In this document: positions 7,969 to 15,043 of the stretch, one piece after another
How positions within the stretch are numbered: position 1 is the first letter of the stretch
Layout: each line of letters opens with the position of its first letter
From: Mycobacterium sp.
Lineage (GTDB): Bacteria > Actinomycetota > Actinomycetes > Mycobacteriales > Mycobacteriaceae
DNA length: 39,761 nt
Direction: 5' to 3'
NCBI GenBank assembly: GCA_025966225.1
Contig: JAOPVI010000130.1
Coordinates: 1 to 39,761, forward strand
Translations under genes and position numbers: made by a program
Notes under the pieces: generated by a model
Seen by the model: the letters and a program-made list of their open reading frames with translations, nothing else
The model's database searches: none
Told to the model about the DNA's origin: nothing

Positions 7969-9291
7969 GTGGCAGACATCAGGCGCGGCCAAGCCGCCCG
8001 TAATGCGAAGTTGGCGAGCTTGCCCGTCGGCTTCGCGGGGCGCGCGGCACTCGGCTTCGGCAAACGGCTGACCGGCAAGTCCAGGGACGACGTCAACGCC
8101 GAGTTGATGGAGAAGGCGGCCAACCAACTCTTCACGGTGCTCGGTGAGCTCAAGGGCGGCGCGATGAAGATCGGGCAGGCGCTCTCGGTGATGGAGGCCG
8201 CCGTCCCCGAACAGTTCGGTGAGCCCTACCGCGAGGCGCTGACGAAACTCCAGAAGGACGCGCCACCGCTGCCGGCGGCCAAGGTGCACCGGGTGCTGGA
8301 CGCCCAGCTCGGGACCAAGTGGCGCGACCGATTCAGCGCGTTCGACGACGAACCGATCGCGTCGGCCAGCATCGGCCAGGTGCACAAGGGCGTGTGGTCC
8401 GACGGCCGTGAGGTCGCCGTCAAGATCCAGTACCCCGGGGCAGACGAGGCCCTTCGCGCCGATCTGAAGACGATGAAGCGCATGGTGTCGGTGTTCAAGC
8501 AACTCGCCCCCGGCGCCGACGTCCAGGGCGTCGTCGACGAATTGATCGAACGCACCGAGATGGAGCTCGACTACCGGCTCGAGGCCGAGAATCAACGCGC
8601 CTTCGCCAAGGCGTACAAGGACCACCCGCACTTCGTCGTGCCCGCCATCGTCGCCAGCGCCCCAAAGGTGGTCATCGCGGAGTGGATGGAAGGCGTCCTG
8701 CTGTCAAAGATCATCCGCGAGGGCACCGTTGAACAGCGCGACCTCATGGGCACCCGGCTGTTCGAGCTCACCTACGACGCCCCGCGTCGGCTCGAAATGA
8801 TGCACGGCGACGCGCATCCCGGGAACTTCATGTTGCTGCCCGACGACAAGATGGGCGTCATCGACTTCGGTGCCGTCGCCCCCATGCCCGGTGGCATCCC
8901 CGTCGAACTGGGCCTGACCGTCCGCTACGCGCAGGAGAAGGACTACGACAAGCTCCTGCCGACGATGGAGCGGGCCGGGTTCATCCAGAAGGGCCAGCAG
9001 GTGTCGATCACCGAGATCGACGACATGCTGCGTCAGTACGTGGAACCGCTGGAGGTCGACGTATTCCACTACACCCGCAAGTGGCTTCAGCGGATGGCGG
9101 CGCGCAACATGGACAACATCTCGGCAGACACGATCAGGACGGCCAGGCAGATGGACATCCCGGCCAAGTTGGCCATCCCGATGCGAGTCATCGCGTCCAA
9201 CGTCGCGATCTCGTGTCAGCTGGACGCCCACATCCCCACCAAAGCCCTTGCGCTCGAACTGATTCCAGGATTCGCCGTCGAGGCCGCCTAG
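7969..9291 (+). CDS. ABC1/ADCK/UbiB family atypical kinase (440 aa; Rv3197-like)
   Basis: This is a UbiB/ADCK-fold protein with the family signatures. KxGQ is in GGAMKIGQALSVMEAAVPEQ (about residues 65-85), the Ala-rich nucleotide loop is SASIGQVHKG (about 130), VAVKIQYPG carries the Lys of the ATP site, EMELDYRLEAENQ is present, and HGDAHPGNFMLLPDD plus GVIDFGAVAPMP provide the catalytic and metal-binding Asp/Asn. In M. tuberculosis the homologue belongs, as I recall, to the WhiB7 regulon; here it is convergent with whiB7. The GTG at 7969 is chosen over the GTG at 7954 because homologues begin at this point (VADIRRGQAARN) and a -10-like hexamer fits a leaderless start. The substrate is unknown; these proteins usually act on lipids or isoprenoid quinone pathways. 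Confidence 0.9.
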   Translation: MADIRRGQAARNAKLASLPVGFAGRAALGFGKRLTGKSRDDVNAELMEKAANQLFTVLGELKGGAMKIGQALSVMEAAVPEQFGEPYREALTKLQKDAPPLPAAKVHRVLDAQLGTKWRDRFSAFDDEPIASASIGQVHKGVWSDGREVAVKIQYPGADEALRADLKTMKRMVSVFKQLAPGADVQGVVDELIERTEMELDYRLEAENQRAFAKAYKDHPHFVVPAIVASAPKVVIAEWMEGVLLSKIIREGTVEQRDLMGTRLFELTYDAPRRLEMMHGDAHPGNFMLLPDDKMGVIDFGAVAPMPGGIPVELGLTVRYAQEKDYDKLLPTMERAGFIQKGQQVSITEIDDMLRQYVEPLEVDVFHYTRKWLQRMAARNMDNISADTIRTARQMDIPAKLAIPMRVIASNVAISCQLDAHIPTKALALELIPGFAVEAA

Positions 9292-9311
9292 CGTTCGGCA
9301 CGCTAGGCGGC
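9283..9311. terminator. Bidirectional hairpin between ABC1 kinase gene and whiB7
   Basis: An 11-bp perfect stem (GCCGCCTAGCG at 9283-9293, complement at 9301-9311) encloses a 7-base loop. The stop codon of the kinase gene (9289-9291) lies inside the left arm. The genes are convergent, so it could terminate both. There is no U tract on either strand. Confidence 0.5.
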
Positions 9312-9318
9312 TCTGCGA

Positions 9319-9612
9319 CTACGCTGCAGCCGGGTTGGCCTCTGGGTTCTGCTCGGACTTCCGTGGCCGGCCACGGGGCCGCTTACGGGCGACGATCACA
9401 CCACGCTCGACGATCTCTCCACCCCAGACGCCCCACGGCTCTTCACGTTCCAGAGCCGCGGTCAGGCACTCCCGCCGGATCGGGCAGTCCACGCACAAGG
9501 CCTTGGCCTGCTCCAGATCGGATGGGTTCTCGGCGAACCACAGGTCGGGTTCGCCGATGTGACACGGCAGCTCGGCTGTCTTGCAAGCCTTCCGGCACGT
9601 CTCGACCGACAT
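9319..9612 (-). CDS. whiB7: WhiB7 transcriptional activator, antibiotic-resistance regulator (97 aa)
   Basis: This is a WhiB-family Fe-S protein with four conserved Cys: one in LPCHIGEPDLWF and three in LCVDCPIRREC. The GVWGG turn follows, and a C-terminal AT-hook (RKRPRGRPRK) distinguishes WhiB7 from other WhiB proteins. It binds the primary sigma factor and activates intrinsic drug-resistance genes when translation is inhibited. The ATG at 9612 is preferred: AGGGAAG lies five bases upstream, and the remaining N-terminus (MSVETC...) has the length of the M. tuberculosis protein as I recall it. An in-frame ATG at 9654 would give 111 aa with no clear ribosome-binding site. A leader ORF, an attenuator hairpin and an autoregulatory-type promoter precede it. 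Confidence 0.95.
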   Translation of the reverse strand: MSVETCRKACKTAELPCHIGEPDLWFAENPSDLEQAKALCVDCPIRRECLTAALEREEPWGVWGGEIVERGVIVARKRPRGRPRKSEQNPEANPAAA

Positions 9613-9701
9613 GTCGACTTCCCTGCTTCCTGGTCGTTGTTCGTTCTGAGCCATCTGTCTGTCTTCGATGGATCTACGACCAAGTTGTTCGGGGAGGTCC
9701 G

Positions 9702-9745
9702 AAAAAAACTTTGGCCACGGATCCGGTGGTGTCGGGTCCGTGGCC
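9702..9745 (-). terminator. Intrinsic terminator / attenuator in whiB7 leader
   Basis: On the minus strand GGCCACGGA (9737-9745) pairs perfectly with TCCGTGGCC (9713-9721) across a 15-base loop, with possible extra C:G pairs inside. AAAG and seven T (9708-9702) follow. It lies after the leader ORF stop (9767) and before whiB7, so read-through is needed for whiB7 expression. It is the most canonical intrinsic terminator in the window, and its position inside a leader marks it as an attenuator. Confidence 0.85.
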
Positions 9746-9766
9746 TTTTGGCTTGTCGAGGCTTAC

Positions 9767-9946
9767 CTAGGTGAGGCCCCTATTCACGGACGCGACGGTG
9801 GCGGCTGCGGCGTGGCGCTTGGGTTGCGGAATCGCATCCAGCGTCCCAATCGCGGAGTGAGCCGCCGGAGCGGTGGTGCCAGCGACATGGAAGGTCCACG
9901 ACATAGCGACAACGCCTACTCCGTTGAGCGTGTTGAAACTTGTCAT
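9767..9946 (-). CDS. whiB7 upstream leader ORF (59 aa)
   Basis: A 59-codon ORF starts at ATG 9946 with AAAGGAGGG placed eight bases upstream, a strong ribosome-binding site. It begins MTSFNTLNGVG and ends NRGLT. The peptide is unlikely to have a function of its own. Leader ORFs before whiB7 in other mycobacteria are known to couple ribosome stalling to transcription read-through, and the stop codon here lies 21 bases before the terminator stem. Ribosome position on this ORF would decide whether the stem forms. The C-terminal half is Ala/His/Pro-rich. Too little is visible to say which codons sense stalling. Confidence 0.8.
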   Translation of the reverse strand: MTSFNTLNGVGVVAMSWTFHVAGTTAPAAHSAIGTLDAIPQPKRHAAAATVASVNRGLT

Positions 9947-9998
9947 CTGAAGGACCCTCCTTTCGCGTGTGCTGTCCGTGCCCTAGTGGGCGCATTTG

Positions 9999-10035
9999 AG
10001 GTTAAGGCTAACACTCAAAACCCGCAAGCGATTTT
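9999..10035 (-). promoter_or_regulatory. whiB7 autoregulated promoter (AAAAT, -35 TTGCGG, -10 TAACCT)
   Basis: On the minus strand the order is AAAAT (10031-10035), three bases, -35 TTGCGG (10022-10027), a 17-base spacer and -10 TAACCT (9999-10004). An AT-rich block three bases before a TTG-type -35 is the known WhiB7 target signature, bound by the WhiB7 AT-hook. Transcription would begin near 9992, giving an RNA leader of about 380 bases before whiB7. Confidence 0.85.
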
Positions 10036-10079
10036 CTGACCAGCGGCTTTGGCACGATTTTTGCGACGGTTGACCGTAA

Positions 10080-12212
10080 TCACTTGCGCTGCCTCACGAT
10101 CTCGAGCACGTCGGGCCCGAACTGCTCCAGCTTGCGTGCCCCGATGCCGGGGATCGCAACGAGCGCCGCGTCGTCGGTGGGCAGCGACTCGGCGATGGCG
10201 ATCAACGTGTTGTCGGTGAACACCACGAACGCGGGCACGCTCAGCTGCTTCGACGTGGCGAGGCGCCACTCCTTGAGCTGCGCGAGCAGTTCCTCGTCGA
10301 GGTCCGAGGGACAGGTCTCGCAGCGGCGCAACATGATGGCGGCCGGGGTGGCCAGCGAACCGTTGCAGACGCGGCAGCGGGGGGTGGGACCGCGCTGACG
10401 CCGCGGCTTGTTCGGCACGGATTCACCGGATGCTTGCGGCGCCACTCCGTTGAGGAAGCGTGACGGGCGACGGCCTTGCCGCCCGCCCGGCTGACGCGCC
10501 AACGCCCAACTCAACGCCAAATGTATTCGGGCCCTGGTGATTCCGACGTAGAGCAGACGACGCTCCTCCTCGACGGGCTCACTGTCGGCGCCGTGGGAGA
10601 GCGCGTGCGAGATGGGCAGCGTGCCGTCGGCCAGCCCGACCAGGAACACCGCGTCCCACTCCAGCCCCTTCGCGGCGTGCAGCGACGCCAGGGTGACACC
10701 CTGCACGACCGGCGGGTGCCGCGAGTCCGCCCGCTGGCGCAGTTCGGTCAACAGCGCGCGGAAGTCCAGCGTCGGCCGCGCAGCGACCTCGTCGTCGACG
10801 AGTTCGGCCAGCGCGGTCAGCGCCTCCCACCGTTCGCGGGCCTTGGTGCCCGTCGGCGCTTGGGCCGTGAGCCCCAACGGCTCGAGCACCGCCCGCACCA
10901 CGTCGGGCAGTTCGCCCTCGGTGTCTCCTTCGGCGGACCGCTCGCTGGCGCGTTGCAAGGCGACCAGCGCCTGCCGAATCTCCTGACGGCTGAAGAACCC
11001 TTCGCCGCCCCGCACCTGGAACGCGACGCCTGCCTCGGTGAGCGCCTCCTCGTAGACCTCCGATTGCGCGTTGATGCGGTACAGCACCGCGATCTCCGAC
11101 GGCGTCGTGCCTGCCTCGATCAGCTTGCGGATGTCCTTGGCGACGGCGTTCGCTTCCGCCACCTCGTCGGGATGCTCTCCGAACGTGGGCACGGGCCCGG
11201 GATCGCGCTGCCCGACGAGGTGCAGCTTGCTACCCGCCATCCGGCCGCGCGCCGCTGCAATGACGCGGTTGGCCAGCGACACGACCTGAGGGGTGGACCG
11301 GTAGTCGCGTTCGAGCCGAACGACCGCGGCGTCGGGGAACCGGCGCGAGAAGTCCAGCAGGTAGCCCGGCGTCGCGCCGGTGAACGAATAGATGGTCTGG
11401 TTGGCGTCCCCCACGACGGTGAGGTCGTCGCGCTCGCCGAGCCAGGCATTCAGCACCCGCTGCTGAAGCGGGGTGACGTCCTGATACTCGTCTACGACGA
11501 AACAGCGGTAGCGGTCCCGGAACTCCTGGGCGACCGCCGAATCGTTCTCGATGGCCGCCGCGGTGTGCAGCAGCAGATCGTCGAAGTCCAGTAGCGCCGT
11601 CCCGTCGCGGCGGGCCTTGGCGGCCTCGTAACCCGCGTACACGGTCGCGATCTTGGCGGCGTCGAGGGGGATGTCACGGCCGGCCTTCGCGACGGCCGCG
11701 GCGTAGCCCTCGGGGCTGATCAGCGACGACTTCGCCCATTCGATCTCACCGGCGAGGTCACGGACGTCGTCCGTGCTGACCTGAATGGCCGCCCGGTTGG
11801 CCGCCTGGGCCACGACGCCGAACTTGCTGTCGAGCAGTTCCCACCCGGTATCGCCGACCACCCGCGGCCAGAAGTAGTGCAACTGCCTGCGCGCGGTGGC
11901 GTGAAACGTCATCGCCTGGATGGCGCCCGTGCCTGCGCCCGCCTCGTTGTCCAGGCCGCGCAGCCTGGCCCGCATTTCGCCTGCGGCGCGCTGGGTGAAC
12001 GTCACCGCCAGCACCTGGCCCGGCGCGACGTGACCCGCGGCCACCAGGTAGGCGATGCGGCGAGTGATGGTGCGGGTCTTGCCGGTGCCCGCGCCCGCGA
12101 GCACGCACACCGGACCGCGGGGGGCCATCACCGCCTCCCGCTGCTCTTCGTCCAGATCGTCGATGAGGGCCCGCAACGCAGCGGAGCCGGCCGTCGGAGC
12201 CTCGAGGGACAT
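10080..12212 (-). CDS. uvrD2: ATP-dependent DNA helicase UvrD2 (710 aa)
   Basis: This is a superfamily 1A helicase. Walker A is GAGTGKT in the first 60 residues, the GxxTFTxxAA-like motif is [12 protein letters not shown], Walker B is [28 protein letters not shown] is motif III, and [16 protein letters not shown] and LLYVGITRA are late motifs. After the motor come the four-Cys zinc motif typical of mycobacterial UvrD2 (CRVC, 14 residues, CETC) and a C-terminal HRDC domain (from about residue 640). UvrD2 is essential in M. tuberculosis as I recall. The ATG at 12212 starts just before the conserved core; upstream in-frame ATGs at 12221 and beyond would only add unlikely residues. It is divergent from mycoredoxin with an 82-base gap. 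Confidence 0.95.
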   Translation of the reverse strand: MSLEAPTAGSAALRALIDDLDEEQREAVMAPRGPVCVLAGAGTGKTRTITRRIAYLVAAGHVAPGQVLAVTFTQRAAGEMRARLRGLDNEAGAGTGAIQAMTFHATARRQLHYFWPRVVGDTGWELLDSKFGVVAQAANRAAIQVSTDDVRDLAGEIEWAKSSLISPEGYAAAVAKAGRDIPLDAAKIATVYAGYEAAKARRDGTALLDFDDLLLHTAAAIENDSAVAQEFRDRYRCFVVDEYQDVTPLQQRVLNAWLGERDDLTVVGDANQTIYSFTGATPGYLLDFSRRFPDAAVVRLERDYRSTPQVVSLANRVIAAARGRMAGSKLHLVGQRDPGPVPTFGEHPDEVAEANAVAKDIRKLIEAGTTPSEIAVLYRINAQSEVYEEALTEAGVAFQVRGGEGFFSRQEIRQALVALQRASERSAEGDTEGELPDVVRAVLEPLGLTAQAPTGTKARERWEALTALAELVDDEVAARPTLDFRALLTELRQRADSRHPPVVQGVTLASLHAAKGLEWDAVFLVGLADGTLPISHALSHGADSEPVEEERRLLYVGITRARIHLALSWALARQPGGRQGRRPSRFLNGVAPQASGESVPNKPRRQRGPTPRCRVCNGSLATPAAIMLRRCETCPSDLDEELLAQLKEWRLATSKQLSVPAFVVFTDNTLIAIAESLPTDDAALVAIPGIGARKLEQFGPDVLEIVRQRK

Positions 12213-12279
12213 GGCGTCCATCTTGGCAGTGTCCGGCGACAAACCGCGGCTCTGGGCGGGGCATGTTGGGGCGGTCGGA

Positions 12280-12285
12280 TATGTT
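12280..12285 (+). promoter_or_regulatory. -10 element TATGTT upstream of mycoredoxin gene
   Basis: TATGTT fits TANNNT and ends nine bases before the ATG at 12295, allowing a leaderless or nearly leaderless mRNA. No good -35 is seen. Confidence 0.35.
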
Positions 12286-12294
12286 GAATCTGCT

Positions 12295-12537
12295 ATGAGT
12301 GACCAACTGACCATGTACACCACCTCGTGGTGTGGCTACTGCTTTCGACTCAAGACCGCATTGAAGTCCGAGGACATCACCTGGACCGAGGTCGACATCG
12401 AGGCCGACCCTGCCGCGGCCGAGTTCGTCGGTTCGGTGAACGGCGGCAACCACGTCGTCCCCACGGTCAAGTTCGCCGACGGGTCGACACTCACCAACCC
12501 CAGCGCGAAGGCCGTGAAGGCGAAGCTCGCCCGTTAG
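12295..12537 (+). CDS. mrx1: Mycoredoxin Mrx1 (80 aa)
   Basis: This small glutaredoxin-fold protein has the active site WCGYC near residues 12-16 ([12 protein letters not shown]), the cis-Pro loop [11 protein letters not shown] and a C-terminal helix. The length is that of the family. Mycoredoxin-1 reduces mycothiol mixed disulfides on proteins, using electrons from mycothiol through a monothiol mechanism on the first Cys. The ATG at 12295 is the first start in the conserved region. A long upstream open frame continues antisense to uvrD2 and is not real. It sits in the same window as the SigH-RshA thiol-stress pair, but is about 27 kb away from it. Confidence 0.95.
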   Translation: MSDQLTMYTTSWCGYCFRLKTALKSEDITWTEVDIEADPAAAEFVGSVNGGNHVVPTVKFADGSTLTNPSAKAVKAKLAR

Positions 12538-12557
12538 GCCGCGACCAGCATGGTCAA

Positions 12558-13484
12558 TTAAGGCGACGCTACCCAGGATTCGATGATCTCCCGCGCGATG
12601 GAGATCGATCCCGGCAGCAGCAACCGCGACGGCGAATCACTGCTCCAGTCCCCGTCTTCGAGTGCCGCCCGCACCTCGGCGCGGGTGAACCAGTCCGCCT
12701 CGGCGATCTCGCCGTCGCTGAACACGAACTCCTGCTCGGGATCACCGATCGCGTGGAAGCCCACCATCAGGGAACGTGGGAACGGCCACGGCTGACTGCC
12801 CAGATAGCGCACATCACTGACCGTCAGCCCGATCTCCTCGGCCACCTCCCGAACGACACAGGACTCGAACGACTCGCCGGCCTCCACGAAACCCGCGATC
12901 AACGAGAAGAGTCGCTCGGGCCACATCGTCTGGCGCGCGAGCACCGCGCGATCGTGGCCGTCGTGAATCAGGCAGATGACCGCTGGGTCGATGCGGGGGA
13001 ACTCCTCGTGGCCGTTCGTCGCGTTGACGCGCGACCACCCGCTCTTGAACGACTTGGTCGGCGCTCCGTCAATCGCGCTAAACCGCGCGCTGTCATGCCA
13101 ATTCAGCAGCGCCGTCGCGGTGGCCACCAGCTGTGCGCTCACGTCGTCGAAGACCGGCCCCGCCCTGCGCAGGTCGAGCACCTCCGATTCGACGGTGGGA
13201 TCGTCGGGGCCCTCGAGGGCACTGCGAACCGCCCAGACGTGCCGTCCGTCGTCGAGGCGTCCGAGGAACACCGCGTGCTCGTCGGGGGTCTTGGAGTGCT
13301 TGGCCGCCCGGCCGAGCACGACGCGCCCCCCGGAGATCAGCACCTGATTGCGCCGGTCCACGCGCAACAGCAGCGCGTCGCCCCACCCCGCGACGGCCGC
13401 ATCCACGTCCGTGCGCAGCACGTCGGCGCGGTCGGCACCCACCCGGGAAAGGAGCGGGACGTTCCGCAGCTGGAAATCCGCCAT
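12558..13484 (-). CDS. nudC: NAD+ diphosphatase NudC (308 aa)
   Basis: This Nudix hydrolase carries a complete Nudix box (GFVEAGESFESCVVREVAEE, then IGL; about residues 195-217) and, after it, the NADH-diphosphatase signature SQPWPFPRS. It cleaves NAD(H) to NMN(H) and AMP, and family members can remove NAD caps from RNA. The four-Cys zinc ribbon found before the Nudix domain in E. coli NudC is absent: the corresponding region (about 115-150) has no Cys pairs. This seems normal for mycobacterial homologues from recall. It starts five bases after the potassium-channel gene stop, so the two are co-transcribed. In M. tuberculosis NudC affects susceptibility to isoniazid and ethionamide by hydrolysing their NAD adducts. 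Confidence 0.92.
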   Translation of the reverse strand: MADFQLRNVPLLSRVGADRADVLRTDVDAAVAGWGDALLLRVDRRNQVLISGGRVVLGRAAKHSKTPDEHAVFLGRLDDGRHVWAVRSALEGPDDPTVESEVLDLRRAGPVFDDVSAQLVATATALLNWHDSARFSAIDGAPTKSFKSGWSRVNATNGHEEFPRIDPAVICLIHDGHDRAVLARQTMWPERLFSLIAGFVEAGESFESCVVREVAEEIGLTVSDVRYLGSQPWPFPRSLMVGFHAIGDPEQEFVFSDGEIAEADWFTRAEVRAALEDGDWSSDSPSRLLLPGSISIAREIIESWVASP

Positions 13485-13489
13485 CTAGT

Positions 13490-14584
13490 TCAGTGCTCCG
13501 AATCCGCGCTCTTGATGTACAGCAGTTGATCGCCCAACTCGACGGCATCGGCCCCCGGCGAGTCGGCCCGCAGCAGTTCGCCGTTGCGCACGACGCCGAG
13601 CACGATGTCGTGCAGATGCCGGGCCGAACCGCCGACCTCGCGCGGTTCGACCGCGCGCTGCGCAAGCCCGAAACCTGCATCGGGGGTCAGCAGGTCCTCC
13701 ATCACCTCGACGACGGTCGGGGTCTTCCTGGCGATGCCAAGCAGCCGGCCGGCCGTCTCCGACGTCACGACCGTCGTGTTGGCGCCCGACTGGCGCAGCA
13801 GATGCTGGTTCTCGCCTTCCCGCACGGCCGCGATGATCTGGGCGTCGGGTGCGAGTTCGCGCGCCGTCAGCGTGACCAGCACCGCCGTGTCGTCGCGATT
13901 GGTCGCGACGATTATCGCCTTGGCGTGCTGGGCGCTGGCCAGCCGCAGCACGTCGGAGTCGGTGGCACTCCCCTGCACGGTCACCAGACCCGCGCTCTTC
14001 GCACGCTCCAACGCGGCTGGGTTCTCATCGACGACGACGATCTCTGCAGGCGTGATTTCATCGCTGATCATGGCGGCTACGGCGGTCCTGCCCTTGGTCC
14101 CGTAACCGACCACGATGGTGTGGTTGCGCACGTTCTTCCTCCATCGCTGAATCTTCAGCGCCTGCCGCGACTGGGTGGTCAGCGTCTCGACCGTGGTACC
14201 GATGAGCACGATCAGGAACGCGATACGCAACGGGGTGATCACGAGTACGTTGATCAGCCTCGCCGACGGGGTCACCGGGGTGATGTCACCGTAGCCCGTG
14301 GTCGACAGCGACACCGTGGCGTAGTACAGGCAGTCAAGAAACGACAGCGGATTGTTGGGATCCGGAGCGCTTTCGATGTCGCGGTAGCCGTTGCGGTCGA
14401 AGTAGACGATCAGCACGGCCGCGAACAACGCTGCGAGGGCGTAGACCACGCGCATCGCGATCTTGCGCGCCGGGCTGATGAACGGCTCGGGGATGGTGAG
14501 GATGTCGACCAGGTCGGCATCCGGACGATCCGTCAGATTTTGGTCGAGCCGCGCCAGCCGCCGACGCAACCTACCCTTGGCCAC
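13490..14584 (-). CDS. Potassium channel with RCK/TrkA-N domain (364 aa; Rv3200c-like)
   Basis: This is a two-helix potassium channel. A cytoplasmic N-terminus precedes a first transmembrane helix (about residues 45-65), a pore loop with the selectivity filter TTGYGD (about 97), and a second helix (about 110-135). The rest is a cytoplasmic RCK module: a Rossmann TrkA-N domain opening with VVGYGTKGRT (about 158) and a C-terminal TrkA-C-like domain to the end. This matches MthK/Kch-like channels gated by ligand or redox cofactor. It lies five bases upstream of nudC, which hints at shared NAD-related biology, but that link is inferred from position only. It is divergent from the DoxX-like gene with a 45-base gap. 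Confidence 0.92.
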   Translation of the reverse strand: MAKGRLRRRLARLDQNLTDRPDADLVDILTIPEPFISPARKIAMRVVYALAALFAAVLIVYFDRNGYRDIESAPDPNNPLSFLDCLYYATVSLSTTGYGDITPVTPSARLINVLVITPLRIAFLIVLIGTTVETLTTQSRQALKIQRWRKNVRNHTIVVGYGTKGRTAVAAMISDEITPAEIVVVDENPAALERAKSAGLVTVQGSATDSDVLRLASAQHAKAIIVATNRDDTAVLVTLTARELAPDAQIIAAVREGENQHLLRQSGANTTVVTSETAGRLLGIARKTPTVVEVMEDLLTPDAGFGLAQRAVEPREVGGSARHLHDIVLGVVRNGELLRADSPGADAVELGDQLLYIKSADSEH

Positions 14585-14629
14585 GAGGGCCGATCATTCG
14601 CCTCTGGCGCAGCACAGCACAATGTAACC

Positions 14630-15043
14630 ATGACCTCCCTCACCTCATCGGTCGACAGTGTTACCACGCAGGTACCGAGCCAACGTCCGGCCCAGCGCAT
14701 GGGCGCGATGCTCGTCGGCATGGGCATCCTGCACTTCGTCGCCCCGAAGCCGTTCGACACGATCGTGCCCGCCGAACTGCCGGGCAGCGCGCGGCTCTAC
14801 ACCCTGGCCTCGGGCGTCGGGGAGGCGGCGACGGGCGCAATGCTGTTGGTCCCGCGTACCCGGCGTCTTGGCGCACTGGCCGCGGTCGCACTGTTCCTCG
14901 CCGTGTTCCCGGCCAACGTCAATACGGTGCGGCTGTGGTGGAGCAAGGGCTGGCCCGTACGCATCGGCGCGATCGCCCGGCTGCCGCTGCAGTACCCGAT
15001 GATCACCGGGGCGCTCAGGATCTACCGTAACGCCCCGCGTTAA
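14630..15043 (+). CDS. DoxX-like small membrane protein (137 aa)
   Basis: The protein has about four hydrophobic segments (roughly 25-40, 60-80, 85-105 and 115-130) and a short polar N-terminus. The pattern (MGILHFVAPKPFDTIVP, GVGEAATGAMLLVPRTRR, AALFLAVFPANVN) resembles DoxX-family proteins of actinobacteria. The biochemical role is unknown; some DoxX proteins act in thiol or oxidative stress. The ATG at 14630 is the first start after the channel gene. Its stop overlaps the adnB stop by four bases (TTAA) in convergent orientation. I do not recall a counterpart at this spot in M. tuberculosis, so it may be a lineage-specific insertion into an otherwise conserved order. Confidence 0.75.
   Translation: MTSLTSSVDSVTTQVPSQRPAQRMGAMLVGMGILHFVAPKPFDTIVPAELPGSARLYTLASGVGEAATGAMLLVPRTRRLGALAAVALFLAVFPANVNTVRLWWSKGWPVRIGAIARLPLQYPMITGALRIYRNAPR

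Noticed and set aside
9780..9995. 71-aa minus-strand ORF overlapping the whiB7 leader
   Set aside because: The alternative frame (9767-9946) has the AGGAGG site and the right end relative to the terminator.
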